From Ancylostoma caninum (lineage: Eukaryota; Nematoda; Chromadorea; Rhabditida; Ancylostomatidae): a stretch of 64,000 nt of DNA. Of this stretch, positions 36,784 to 49,622 are shown in pieces. The stretch covers positions 2,232,001-2,296,000 of the forward strand of contig JBAJFG010000362.1 of the NCBI GenBank assembly GCA_037903475.1, given 5' to 3'. How positions within the stretch are numbered: the first letter of the stretch is position 1; every line of letters begins with the position of its first letter. The notes under the pieces are model-generated. The model saw only the letters and a program-made list of their open reading frames with translations. It was not told the DNA's origin and searched no databases. A program made the position numbers and the translations under genes.

Positions 36784-38073
36784 CTACTTATAAACACAAG
36801 CGACCCTATAAATATTTCCAGTGAGCCATAAATAGCAGCCGACTTTCTCCATGTTGACCAACTGAAATGGGGAAATTGAAGAAAGAAGAACAACTAGCAA
36901 GTCCTGCTACGTTGGACAAAGTTGAGCTCTTACCCTCTGCAGTTGACCTTTCCATTCACTAAAAGCCATGTCCAGAATTTTCTCTTCACTCAAGTCATTC
37001 CTTTCACTAAAAAAATTTCGATTGAACGAGTATTGACGGAGAAGATACTCAAATCTTTACCCAACAGAGTACAAGAGGTCTTTTTCAGGCCACTGGGTAT
37101 TTTTAATCCCCACTACGGCATTTTCACGAGCAATGTCTTCGAGTTCGCAGCTGTACATCTGAGAATTGCTATAAGTGATTCATTTATCAGCATTCAATTT
37201 GGAGAGTATTTTGCAGTGTTGTTGTAGAGCTTTTGTAATGTAAAACCTCAATCTTTGCATTAAAGGTAATTAAGAGATTTTTCAGAGATTGTGAGAGAAC
37301 TTGCATAATAATTGGTTATCGATAAGAAATGAGACTTGCCACTTTATTTCCTTTAGTTGCATAAAGGATCGCATTGTACAACAGCCTTCGATTGCTGTTG
37401 CTGTCAGAGTCACCGCCCTCTCCCTGACACGCTGGCAGTTCATGCTTTGATGCTCCCGTAGCGTAAGCAATTGATAAAAGGTAGAAGGCCTGTAGGGAAT
37501 ACAAATTTTCAAATATACCGCTGGTTTTGTATACGTCTTTGCTAGGAAACTGAGGACTCTCTGTTGGCCCTAGGTTTGACACATCGGCTAGATCAAGAAA
37601 GAACCCGACCTTGTTCACGCAAACACATTCTAGATCGTACTGAATTCCAGAACATTAAATGAAACCTTCTGTTTCTCTCTGCAAAGTTTAGTCACTTTTG
37701 GGTAGTTGCGAAAGATGTGCAGTTTCTCACATACAGGAAGACCCAACCTTTAATCCCCCCCCCCCATGGTTCAATGAAGCACACTGTCTTACAGTTGAGC
37801 ATTAGCATTCCTCTCCTATCGAACTGCACAAGAATGGATAGGCGAGTGTCGGGAATGCCCATTCCTTGTATTATATTTCTGCTGTTACATAAATTAAAAT
37901 AATAGGTTGTGCGAAGCTGCAACTCAACACATGTACATGGTCCGACAACACGAACAGGGATACTATTAAAAAAAACTCTGGAGGAGGTAGTTATTGTCTC
38001 GGGAATAGTGAAAGATTTTATTATATAACACATAGAAACCTACGCAGGCGATCAGGCTGGTAACATGTGACAT
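36784..38073 (-). CDS. Small secreted CAP/ASP-like protein (paralogue 2)
   Basis: Predicted 142 aa. Exons: 38073-38044, 37489-37340, 37158-37061, 37006-36934, 36861-36784; all junctions keep frame. The signal peptide spans exons 1 and 2 (MSHVTSLIAC, then AFYLLSIAYA). The mature chain starts ASKHELPAC, has an Asp/Ser/Asn-rich spacer, then LLYNAILYATKG, MYSCELEDIA, a Trp helix (FSEWKGQLQ) and ends KVGC...YRVACVYK. Four Cys in the mature part, as in its sisters. Intron 2 begins GCAAGT. Overlapping AATAAA signals follow the stop. Its promoter keeps TATATAAA. It faces the truncated plus-strand copy (33250-36688), so the locus is an inverted duplication. Family assignment (reduced CAP/ASP, perhaps ASPR) is inference from the Cys and Trp pattern. 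Confidence 0.72.
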
Positions 38074-38699
38074 TGTTCAATGATGTTCTTGCGTTTTCGT
38101 GCTCCTTTATATACAGTGGGAGAATGCCCACTGGTGAATCCGTACCGTTCTAATTGGTAATCATTCCTATTCGACACTGATCGATTTCCTTCAACAGCCT
38201 ATCAAAGCGAGATTTTGCATCGCTGGGCTATGATAATAAGGTCCAAATGCCGTTAAAATTAGTTTCCACGTGTTTTGGCAATTTTTTTCCCAGGAGAGGC
38301 TTACCTTTTTGAAAGCAATGCAGCAATAAACATCACTAATTGGAAGTATCAGGCTGTTGGAAAACTAACTGCTATTGCGTTATGCACAAATAAACTTTTC
38401 ATTTCTGGCCAATTTGAGCAACTCAAAGAAAGCTATATGACCATCTGGTAGAGCCTTTTCTCCTCTTTCAAATGCTTGTTGAATATTCTGGCTAGCTCCT
38501 TTCTCGGTTTTTATAGAGTTGCGAAAATGTGATGAGCCGAGCGATTTTCGCGTGATAATGGTTAATGATTTTTCAGTATCGCCATACTTCGCCAGTTTAA
38601 AATGAATCAAAATAAATCGACGACATAAGAGATAATAAGGATAGAAACCATACGTATCGATTGCCACGTTACATCGCCTTGGATCGCCTTCAAATGGAG

Positions 38700-40270
38700 T
38701 TCGTCGCTTCTCACCGCCAGCTGTCGCGGCGATCGCTACGATTGCGGGCGAAGTCTGGGGATACTCTTAGATTCGATTTTTCTTTGCGAAGATGTGCGGT
38801 AATCGTGCCTTTGTTCTGACTTGGACTCATCTTACCAATAGGCTAGTATCTGCTGAAGCTCTATGGGGGCTTCTATCCTCTTGCTCACTACGAACGCAAA
38901 GTCAGTTGGAACTATTTTGAGAAATAAAATTTCAATTTTGGCGGTTTTCTCTAACAAGATATGAAGGTTTTGTACCTACCTAGGAGGAGAAGTGAGAAGG
39001 TAATTTAAATTAAGCACTTTTCTCCTCAACATTCTGCTATGAACACTATTAGCGTCAGCGTACTCTCTACCATATGGAGCCAGGGACAAAAACAAACTGT
39101 CAATTTTGTGGGAAATTTCATTTTATTTAATCTCGAGAATGATGCAAGCGTTGGAACTTTCCGATGATCACTTGAATGCCTGCTAGTAGCACAAATCGGA
39201 GAAAAATCGGCAGCGGAAGTCTTGCTTTCTACATGTTATCACCGAGAATCTTTTTTTTCGTAATTTTTGGCCATGTTGCGATTCTTGTTCTTCGGTAGAG
39301 TGAACAGCTGCGCATGAATGTTGCATTTGCTCCAACATCATAGTTAGAAATAATTGGCATTTTATGTGCGCGTGTGCGAGTGCGCGTGTGCCAGAAAACC
39401 AGCCAATATCGTCGAGAACTAGCGACACCATCGTGTTCAGCGCATCGAGCCACGTATATACGAAAAGGTTGCAAATTTTTATTTTCAAGTTGATTTGAAG
39501 GGGTTTCGGGCCACTTCTCTCATGTTCAGACATGTTAAGTTCTATTAATAACCAAAATTTGTTTAAACCCGAGTTGGAATGGATGTTACTGGCTTGTGAT
39601 TACAAGTATAAAAGGGAGGAGGTGGCTACGATGCCGCTAGAATGAAGAGGATAAGCCAGGCGGACAAGGATTGGCACTGATGATGCCTGCACCCGGCACG
39701 GATGTTGTTGGGGGAAGGATAAGAAAAAGGGCTATTTCTATAAAAGAGATACTTCATGGGTACAGGGATGCGAGAGTGGTGCGTCGGCGTCCAGTCGTGG
39801 GGACAGGCTCCAGCACGGCTTGTCGGTGGGCAAGCTGGGCTTCGTAAAGGAGTCGAAAAGCAAAAGGGGCTTCGTACGGGGTTTGAGGCAGAGCCCCAAA
39901 ACAAACTTTGGGATGTTCGTTGGTCCACAGAAAAGGAATGCATTGAATTAGAATGAGAATATAGGTTGAAAATCAGAAGGATAGGAAGACTGGATGAGGG
40001 TCCAGTCCGCTTCCTAAGTAAGACACGCTGTGTGTAGAATGCCCGAATCACAGTTAGCTTTCCCAGCGAGCCCAGGTGCGGAGGCTAGCTAGAATTACCC
40101 CAGATGGATTGCTAATACTGTATGTTTCAGAAGGGAAGCTCAAAAAGTAGATACGTGCAATAGGGGAAATGAAGAGTCTTGATAGAATATGAGAAACCAG
40201 GAGCGAAAACTGTAAGATTTGCTCAGGTAACAATAAGGATTTATCATCAGGACATTTGGTCGATGAAAAG
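38700..40270. other. Intergenic, no gene recognised
   Basis: A 141-codon minus-strand ORF (40051-39626) lacks a domain, a signal peptide or conserved blocks; GTATAAAAG at 39607 is an isolated TATA-like word. Nothing supported. Confidence 0.4.
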
Positions 40271-41824
40271 AAAGATCCGAATACAAGATGAAAAGTTCAG
40301 TCCGGTAGGCAGGGTGCATTACCGTAGTTCTTAGTCGTACAATTCGATGTGTATCGAGTGTGTCCACAACAGCAGCACGGGACTTGACGACGAAATACAA
40401 AAAATGAAAATCACGGCTGCATTCACTTGTGTGTCAGTGACTCGGAACACTTTGGCTATGTTATTATTGAAGAATTTTCACGGTTTCTCGAAATATTCAG
40501 ATTATCTTTTAGATAACCGAAGTCGTTCCGATGTTTCAGCCGCTTCACGCGCCTACACCCCCAAAACGTCTGCTTTTTAAATTCTTCAGTGTAGTGTGCT
40601 TACATCGATATTCCTGTGGATTTTCCTTTCTTGTGTTTGAGATTGTGCAGGACACCTTATCTTTTACTTCAACCAGCAGAGAAAACAAAGAATGGAAAGG
40701 CCAGCTTTTGATCTTTTTGTAATGAGGACAGCATGAAGGGCAATGAATTGAATACAACATATATTTAAGAGTTTGAATTAAATTTTGCTTGCAGCAAAGG
40801 CGACGTGATGAATGTTGACATAGTTTCAAATAAGCGATGTAGACACTTATCAATGTCAACAAACGTAGGAGCCCTAGAATAAACAGAGAGTGAACACTTA
40901 TTATCTACGAATAAGTTTTCAGATATGAACAGTTGATATCCGACAGAACACTGTGTCGAAGCAAGCCGTCATCGTAAGGACAAGGAGATACCTCTCCTTT
41001 GGGGCATTTTTCATGCACCCACATCCAAACGTGCTACATTTCAGCCAATCACCCACAAAATCATCCGCGGTTGGAGCTTCACACAGAATTGAATACCATC
41101 AGCAGCGTATAGGGGAACGCAAGCGGATTCGTTTCGCCGGAAACTTTTCGGTCTTTTCCTTCTTGAAAACTTTATCTCCTCCTGGGAATAGAAAGCACCG
41201 AAAGAGGGTGTGCCTACAAATTTCTCTTCATATTTTTGCCGTGTACACTGAACAATTTCCCTTCATTTTCGTGCTCCAAACAGCACTCTGTAGAGGTATA
41301 CTTCTTACTTCACGAAATCGTAGAATCACACAGATACCCCATTGTCGAAGCAGTTTAAGACAGCTCAAAACCACCTACCAATCAAAAAATTACATCATTA
41401 TCTCGAAGTAATGAAAAAACAGGTGAAAAGCGAGTGGAGGGGGGTGCACTTCTGTGAAGCCTAAGCCTATGCCTTGGTCTTTGGCTTAAACCCATGCTTA
41501 GGCATAGGACTAGGCTTAGGCTTAGCTTAGGCTTAGCCTTAGGCTTAGGCTTACTTAGGCTTGCACCGTGCTTTTACTTAGGCTTACATGGTGAAGCCTA
41601 TGACCTTTTATAGGGTGCCCCTCCAACTCCCTTTTCGCCGAAAAACATCCCACTTTGGCCCAAAAACTGCTCTGATGTGAGACTAGGCGTGTCACTGCAT
41701 CGTAAACGCCTTGTTAAGTGCCCTTAGTGCAGCCGCACACGACACACATCCAATTTCACGCTTCAAAACTACGGTAATGCACCCTGTTTACCGGACTGAA
41801 CTTTTCTTGTGATCCAAATGCGCA
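40270..41824. repeat. 1.55-kb unit bounded by about 90-bp inverted repeats
   Basis: 40285-40366 and 41735-41815 are inverted copies (GTTCAGTCCGGTA, then CAGGGTGCATTACCGTAGTT, with weaker similarity continuing to TGTGT.TCG.GTG). This could be a DNA transposon with long ends or an inverted duplication; no clear target duplication and no transposase domain were seen. The TTAGGC tract lies inside it. Confidence 0.55.
41465..41590 (+). repeat. Interstitial telomere-like TTAGGC tract
   Basis: At least seven TTAGGC hexamers (for example 41498, 41516, 41527), mixed with degenerate forms such as TTAGC and TTAGCC, in a stretch of about 125 bp. TTAGGC is the nematode telomere repeat. Confidence 0.85.
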
Positions 41825-44800
41825 AAAGACTATAAGGTGACGAGAGTACAGTTTAGAACGTAGAAGTAGTATTGATAAGTTTTCTTGACTGTAGAACTTC
41901 AATAAGGTATCGCTGGAACGTAGAAGACTTGGAATATCTGAGTAGGTCTGGCTCTAAACTATTCCAGAGTCCTTGAACTCTGCAAAGAAAACTGTTTTTA
42001 TATGGCAATTATAGTATTTGGTTTTTCCAATCGGACTCTATCTGTCCTCGAGTTGAAGGCAGTGTATCAGCTCATGGATGACATTCGAGATTCCTAGGTT
42101 AAACGAACATATGGGAGCCGCTGAGCACAATGATTTACTTTAGGTTTCAGGGGAACGCCGAAAACCCCATAAGTTTCGGGTTTTCCTTGGCTTAGCGCTA
42201 TAGTGCAAACGAAGCTAGTGATCAATTTTGTCAAATTCTACGAAAAAGGCGGTTTTCGTTGTTACTGATTTAGAAGATTTGCAAAAGATGGTCGAATTAC
42301 CCGAGCTTGAAGTAGAAGAAGATTAGAATGAAAGCATGTGGAATCATATCCAAATAGAGTGATTTTATACAAAAACACCCATTCATTTCATTTCACAACC
42401 CATCCAGACTGATCGCCAGCACAAAGTTTATCTCTTAATAGCTTGAAAATGCTGATATCTACAACTGTGCAACTTTCGTAGAATTGTTGCGACAACGGGT
42501 GAGTATCCAAGACGATCAAAATCTCAAACTCGAAAATTTCAGCGCGGTCAGGTGGTGTCGAGACTACTCATCGCCTTCGTAAAGCTGAAACGTTCCGATA
42601 CCGCCGAAACGCACTTTTTTGAAGCTCCTGGTTCGGTAATGTGCATCGGGTGTGGTCGAATTGCAAGGGGTCATGCAATGAGGACCGAGATCAAGAGATC
42701 GATAAAATCGCCGTTTCACCTACTGAATCTTTGCGCCACCACCTATTTTTTCTAAACCACAGCCTTTCCGCATTTTATCAAAAGAAATAATCATTGGAAA
42801 ATATAAATCAATCAATCTAGGTGTTACTTAGGAATCAAAAAATCATGGGATTCTTGAATAGAGGGAAAATGATTGAAAATTGAGATTTTGGCAAAAGTAG
42901 ATGCAAAAATGGTCAAACAGGTATAAATGCTACGAAGTGCTAACAGAAAAGGATCAAGGTTGCAAAAACAAGAAAAATTACTAAAAAACCGCCAAGAGGA
43001 GCTACAGAGGAAACATTGCGGTGAATTTTGTGAAAACTGCATCGAAACAGCTGATTCTACTAAGGTTGGGTCAACAAAAGAAATGCGGACATGCGCGATA
43101 ACTCGTCCAAAGTGATCGCCATGACGCAAGAATACTTGTTACTGAGTTGAAAGCAGGGCGTTTCCGCTGCTTGTCTTGTGCGAGAACTATCCGGGATGCG
43201 CTAAAGTTTCTCGAAGAGTGACAACCTGAGGGTCGAGAGTTTCCGTGGGTGCTGCATTTAACGTCTCAGCTTCGCTTTTGCTAGGCTCCTAGCAAGGAAA
43301 CTCGTCAGCTCCAATATCAAATCTGGCCTTCAAAATAGGGGTTTTCAACCTTTTTCACATTTCAAGCACATTATTGAAATCAGCACGTCAAGTAGGACCA
43401 GATTCCGTTGATATCTCGATACCCATTATGAGGTGAGCTGAATTTCGGTGCAATTCTGGCAATTTCAGGCCATTTAACGTGTGCGACTTGCAAAAGTGGT
43501 GTAAAACATAGCAAATTTACTGTGATCTTTCTCCATACTACAGTGCGTGTCAAAACTTTACGCCCACCCTAAAAACTCGCCGTTTCGGGCAGGGATCGAG
43601 CTTTCTCGAGTGATGGCGTCCACTACCGTTTTCAGCGTGCTTGAAAACCCCAGAAACTTTCACCAAGTCTTTTCTAGTTGATCCTCTAATTTTTTATTAG
43701 TTTTTGAAAGGAAAATGCCGCAGTTCAAAACTTTACGCCCGCCCTTGAAAATGTCTTTTACGGTGGAGAGGAATTGCAAATAAGCAGGGAAATGATAAGA
43801 ACTGATGTAGTAGCGCTCAAGAAGACTTTGGGTAACCTTATGGAGCAGTCAAAATCAGTGCCGTAGGTATTTTACCTGTCACTGACTGAGCAAACTGTCC
43901 CCCGAACAAGTGTGAACAGAACAAAATTTTTTAAAGACTTCGGGTGTTCGCAGACACTTAGCTGATATTTCAATGAATAATCTTAATACGGATAGATGGG
44001 AAAGGACACCCTAGAACACATTTCAAGGTCGACACGCAACAACGGAAGCAGTGATTGGTAGGTTTTTGAAAAGGTATACACATTTTTACTCTGTGTTAAC
44101 AATATATACTGGACCGAAAAAAAAAACTGAAGAACTTTGTCACTATTTTGTAGAGCAAAGAAAACTCTTTCGTGCAGTTCGTATGAAAAGTGTTTGCTTC
44201 AGCTAATAGTCGAGAAATAGTTGAAAATATGCAGAAAACTCGTTTTCGATTTTGCGAACTTCAATAATTTTTCTAAAATATTACAAGCAATACGGCTCAA
44301 AGCACCTTCTTTGCATTTGGCAAAGAATTGTTTATAGAATCCCTATATGAGCTCTGATGCAACAGTTTCGGTCTTGTGGGAACATAGATCAGCACTTTTC
44401 GGGTCATTTCCTTTGATATTTCTAGGATTATTGCTTGACTATTCGCTTCAAGCTATTTTTTTGGAAGGAAGACCCCCAACAATACCTATTATTGTTATTT
44501 GCTGGAAAAAGTCGCGAACGGCTCGCTAGTAAAATGCTCGAGATACTCAAAAGCCCATATTACGCATGACAGCTTCAGGTCAAATTTCGCTTCCGAGAGC
44601 TAGCTTAAATCTCGACAACTTTGATGAAAAACGATTTATTACCTAACATATTCTCAAGGAAAATTATCGTATGGTTGCTACATCTCAGGCTGTGGAAGCT
44701 TTTGTTCCACGAGAGAAACAAAGCCGCCAAACGTGACGGGGTTTTCATAGTTCTTCGCATCGCAGTTCCCGGAGTTCTGAGCGGACGGCATCAAAGAGCT

Positions 44801-44899
44801 GCTCAAACAATAAGGTCGAAGTTTTCATCCGTTGAAGTTGTGGAAGAAAATAGAACTAACCCAGAAAAGCGCCAATTCTTTTGCGTCAACCTAATAGAA
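41825..44899. other. Intergenic; one Tc1-like end, no gene recognised
   Basis: At 43541 TA is followed by CAGTGCGTGTCAAAACTTTACGCCCACCC, the style of a Tc1-type terminal repeat, and a related copy (CAAAACTTTACGCCCGCCC) lies at 43727. I found no opposite end and no transposase frame. Short ORFs at 42550-43130 have no motif. Confidence 0.4.
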
Positions 44900-47070
44900 T
44901 TCCTATTCGGCAAAGCGCACAGTTTTCTGTACACAGACAAGCTTGTGATATCTACCCAGTCGATAAGTCTGTCAGTAATTGGCTCCAGACCAATGTTTGT
45001 AGTAAGTGAGCACTTGTAAACACTTGTAAACAGCTTCGAAATAGTCAGCAAACGAATTGGCTTCTTGGAGGTTGTTAGTGACGATTTCACCATGCACGTT
45101 CAAATCCGGTATCTCTTGAGAAAGCTTAGGTTTCTGGTTGCAATTGCGATAAAGCCTACGAGGGTTTGTAGAGCGCGCAATGCGCTCTTCGCGAATATAT
45201 GCCAGCCGAGCAAGAGCACGTCTAAATCTTCTCGCAAGTGTCATATATTTCGAAGAATCATATACTCGGATATTTCTATAGAAAAAAAAGCGACACTGGA
45301 TCTGAGAGCCCTCAGATTTTTGGGCGGAGCAAAATTACCTTTTTCTGAAGGCAATAAATGGGACATGTTTGCGAGTGAGAGTGCGGCAGATACCAGTAAA
45401 ACTGGAGTAGCAGCCGTCAGCTGTTTCACTGCAACAAGTTACCTGTACCCTCGACTAATGACAACTCGTAGATGAGTGTTGCAGTTACCCCTGGAGTAGT
45501 CGCGATAAGGGGTAAAAGTTTTTTGTAAGTTGAAAGGATTCTCTGAAATTTCAAAGCCGACCATGTTGTGATCAGAGGTACTGAACGGCGGTAAAACAGG
45601 AAGATTTTCGAGTAGCTGGAAATTGTTCGTCAACAGAATGTCCAGGATATTGAGGCCATGGGTGGGTTTCCTAACGAATTGGCATAAACTGTTAGAGTTC
45701 GCAAAATGAAGAAAATTGGCTGCGATGGCGGAGAAGCTGCTACCGCTGAGAGATAAGTTGTCCCAATTAATAAGAGGCAAGTTCAAGACTCCCATGAGTA
45801 AAATGTAAGAGTGCCATTCTTCAAAATGGGTGGATAGAAAAAGCAGGAGCTCCTGAAGTGGACTTCTGTATACCATAGCGATGAAGATATTGCTGCTGTT
45901 CATGTTGATCTGCACTACCACACACTTGCAAAATTCTGCAAAATTTTTGGGGGTAATTAGTGTTTCAAATGTTTGTTTATGAGCACTGCAACGCCGGCAC
46001 CTTGCCTCATCCGTTCACGGTCACATCGATAAACACATAAGCATGTCATAACTAAGCGTAGAGTCGTGAATGGTGTGCGCTTTACACCATGTTTCTGATA
46101 TAAATACTCCGAGAGGGTGTTCAGAAAGTGATAAGTTGAAATCGGAAGTCTTGTTTATTATAGAAAGGGAGTTAAGGAGGAAAAATTGAGTTTCAATTAC
46201 AGCATTTGAGGAAAGTGAGGCACCGTACAGGATTTCTGCGCGCTAGCCAAGCCCTAACGCCGTTGGGAAGTGGGTCTGTTTTGACGAAGCACGCGGTGTA
46301 ACTTATCGAAGGATTATCCAGATCGGAGTTATCGCTTTAAAACATGACCTCTAATGAATGCGTGGGTAGGTCGCAGAGAGTTCTCAGCTTGTGGATACGA
46401 TCACGTACTACATAGAGGAGCTTTCCAGCCTGTTGGTTAAGAGGGCCAGCTTTCTGCCGTAACGCTCGATCAAACACTAGCTCCTCACAGGTATAATCCT
46501 TACACGCATAAGAGTATATAAATTTTTGAGCCACAGGAAGCTTACCTCTTCTCATGTGGCTCAAAAGTTTGTCACGTAGCTCACCATTAGGAGTGGTGAT
46601 TTTGGTGAAAGGCGGCCTCTCACTAGCTGGTCTTGTACTGCCTTCAGGGTAGCGGCGTAAATCGATCTTCCGATTCTGCCACTCGGCAAGAAGTTCTGGA
46701 TCTCCGGACGATTCAATGATTTCGGCTAGTGCCTCTTGGTCATATGTTGCAGTTGCCTTCTTATCGGACTGCGCCTATCCATGTGATTCCGTAAGACTTT
46801 TCTTAAACGGTTCTTGAGCCAGACTGGAATTTCACCAAAGTGCTGAACATTGCATCAGTGGTATGGCTCGTGGTGATTGAAGAAACGCGATTCTCTAAGT
46901 TTTTGATGGAGCTAAGGATGGAGTTCTGTGTTTCCTGCATGTGAACTAGAATATCAAACACCTTGCCAAACCTGGCGAAGTAGCTGTCCCACCGCTTTAT
47001 TATCTCCTCGAGCCACACTGGGGGTAGATCGGGTGTCACATCGACCTTGCTCTTCCTAGGGGCCATAATG
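44900..47070 (-). mobile_element. 5' part of a CR1-like LINE (ORF1, endonuclease, linker)
   Basis: On the minus strand, ORF1 starts at 47066 (MAPRKSKVDVTPDLPPVWLE) with a heptad-rich segment, passes a one-base shift near 46807 and a TAG near 46775, and ends at 46337. Then 45921-45439 encodes an endonuclease end (NLPLINWDNLS, RKPTHGLNILDILLTN, STSDHNMVGFEI). 45244-44972 encodes the segment normally between endonuclease and reverse transcriptase (ARRFRRALARLAYIREERI, then NPRRLYRNCN, EANSFADYFEAVYK). The reverse transcriptase is missing: near 44896 the sequence ends in TTAGGTTGACGCAAAAGAAT, which looks like a mariner terminus. The element is dead. Confidence 0.8.
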
Positions 47071-47150
47071 GTAGCGGAATAGGGGAGGATGGGCTATGTC
47101 ACGATCGACTATGGGAACAGATCAGGCGCGAATGGAACAGAACAGGCCCA

Positions 47151-48067
47151 CTCAGACAATTTCGGGGGCAAATCCCGTTCGGAACGAGCGGGGGGCGAGG
47201 GTCGGAACGAGGGTTTGGGTGTTTTCGCCCGAGAAGTAGCCGCGTTCAGGCCGCTGTAGGGCCGCTGGAAGCGGGGCTTGCGTTCCTATCCGCCCGAGTA
47301 CTGTCCGCGTTCAGGCCGCCATGAGCCCGCAGACTACCAGGCGCTACTGCTCCTAATCCAGCGCACAAGGTGGTATTCTCCACAATTACCTGTCAGCTGC
47401 ACGCGCCGTGACAACCACTGGCAGCTTGGTCACTGCTTGGGCACAGTCTCGAAAGGAGGAGCTCCGAGTTCGAAGCTATTGTGGATCCAAAGTGGTCCAC
47501 CGGAGTAAAAAAGCAACACAAATATGCAAATTCTTATCAGAAATAAGAAAAGATGGCTGTTTGCAAGGCATGTCCATGGTTTCGTATTGGCTTGCCTTCT
47601 TCTAATACTGAGAGGATTCGAACCAACCTGACCATTCTTTATGAACGACTGAGAGTCCGCTGCTTTATCCACTAGGCCATCCATGCTGCTGATCTCTTCC
47701 ATACCGGTGTTGCCTTCATCCTTTATCACGTGCGTACTACCACCAACCAATCATTCCGACCGGGCCATTCCCTTATTGAGCCGAAATATGTAGTCGTTCA
47801 GACCGCTTTTTGGAGATATTTGCCGGCGGTCAGTGGCCGCAGAAAGCGGGCAGATGCCCGACACTCTTCACATAGCGGGCCGAACCCCGACGGTGGTGCT
47901 TTAGCCCGAATGACTCTGCGTTCAGCCCGCGATTCGCCCGACAGCGCGTTTGGCCCGCAACATTTGTGGTTTCCGCCCGCTGTTTGTCCGCTATTGGTCC
48001 TCGTTCAAACGTTTCGTCGGGGATTTGCCGGCGGTTGGAACGGGATTTGCCCCCGAAATTGTCTGAG
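47151..48067. mobile_element. DNA transposon, non-autonomous, with 30-bp inverted ends
   Basis: CTCAGACAATTTCGGGGGCA, continuing AATCCCGTTC, is perfectly inverted at the two ends. The interior is GC-rich with many CCCGC and GCCCGAA words and contains a tRNA-like sequence (47602-47688). There is no transposase frame. Flanking CA on both sides may be the target duplication. It sits immediately upstream of the LINE 5' end. Confidence 0.75.
47602..47688 (-). other. tRNA-like sequence, probable SINE head
   Basis: On the minus strand an A box (TGGCCTAGTGG, 47679-47669) and a perfect B box (GGTTCGAATCC, 47623-47613) are spaced as in a type-II tRNA with a longish variable part. The acceptor stem does not pair well, so I call it a tRNA-derived SINE or tRNA pseudogene rather than a working tRNA. 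Confidence 0.5.
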
Positions 48068-48223
48068 CACGTTTGTATACATGTTCCTTAGAGAAATCGC
48101 GAACGCTCAACCGATCGAGACCATACTTCGCAAACATGCCCGTCAAGGGTTCGCGGAGGTTTTAAGCGTATTCGATTTTATGTAAGTATAAATTGATTTA
48201 TTTATTATATTGGTTTCATTGAT

Positions 48224-48275
48224 TTTTCTTATTTTTACCCAAGGATCGGTGGAGACTTGGGTAAAAATAAGAAAA
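48224..48275. other. Perfect 20-bp hairpin with 12-nt loop
   Basis: TTTTCTTATTTTTACCCAAG and its exact reverse complement are separated by GATCGGTGGAGA. It could be a MITE remnant or an RNA hairpin; an AAAC microsatellite (48363-48388) follows. Confidence 0.8.
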
Positions 48276-49622
48276 CTTACTACTTGGGTTCCTCATTACG
48301 CTGAACACGAATACGATGATCATTTTTTAAGAAACATCTATTCGGAAAAACTTCTACTCTGTACAAACAAACAAACAAACAAACAAACACGAAATGCCAA
48401 TTAAGAAGAAGTAATATTTGAAATTGCGAGAAGATGTGACAGATGAGGTGCAACAACGATGATTTGGATAGGTAATGATGAAGTTTCGCAGCAAATTTGG
48501 CCAGCCAATCAGTCAATGTGCCCCTTCATTAGATGATGTGTCCTGCTGCGGAATTTTTGGAGTTCGGGGCAATTACTTTTCCTGCGGTTTTCCTGAGTTT
48601 CTGCTGCGTTAATTCCGAAGCGCTTTCTTTCTCTACATACATCTCTCTGCACGTGAATCTCTTTCTGCCGCTGTTCTTCCGAAAGGCGTCTCATTCTGCT
48701 GCGGAATATCCGAGTGCCTCCTATCCTGCTGCGGAATCTCCAGCAGTTTGTCTGAGTGTTCAAGACCAGTTTTTTCCTCACACCTACCTTGCCAGTTATT
48801 TTTGTGTACACTAATGCATTTCAACGCGGCTGTGGGAATGACAACCCTATCCGGACTGGAACGAATTACATAATGGGGTCTTGCTATAGGTTTGTTGCAG
48901 CATCAGAGTCGGATTTCGAGATTAAATCTCATTGACCGTAGGTCTGCTCAAGCAAAACCCTATGAATCAAGAGAGATATACGCTCTGAAATAAGTGCAAA
49001 ATAAGCGTTCAAAGCAGTCCCGTTCGTGACCTTTATGTAGCCAAAGTTTGCAACTCCAAAATCCGACATCGATTTTGCGACAACATAATAGCTATTTTTC
49101 CTTGCATTGCGCATATTTGGGTTCGTTTTACAGTTGATTCGTTCGGATTACAAATCACAGGGGAATTTCTTTAGTGAATCATGAAGGATTTCTCTCTTTG
49201 TTTTCGAAATTTCCTCAGACTGACAACATTACCCGATTTATTGCGGATATTTCATTTTCCTCCAAAATTTTTGGAGCTTGATTCATGGATGCCGTGAAGA
49301 ATTATTCAATGTAGCTCAGAAAAACGAAGTTGTCCCTTCGCATATGTACTATATGATTAGGTGCCACTGATTCTAGCAGTTGATCCCCAATCTTATTGAT
49401 GTACTCTCCTTCTACATTTATTTCTGCAGAACTATTGCTGGACGCCAATCCGTGCTTTTAATTGTCAGTAATAATTTTATAAAGCTCTTGCGCTTTATTC
49501 AAGGACTTTTAGGATGTTTCTTCGTGACAGACCATTCGCACACCCCATATCACAAAAGCGCGTCTTCAGGTTAATCTCTCAAGAACAATGTGCTGCTGTG
49601 AAAACTCATTCGAAGGAGAAGT

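Noticed and set aside
39626..40051. 141-codon minus-strand ORF with TATA-like word nearby
   Set aside because: No signal peptide, domain, paralogue or splice evidence.
44870..44906. Complete mariner at the 3' end of the LINE
   Set aside because: One terminus-like sequence (TTAGGTTGACGCAAAAG) is present but I found no opposite end or transposase within 1.5 kb.
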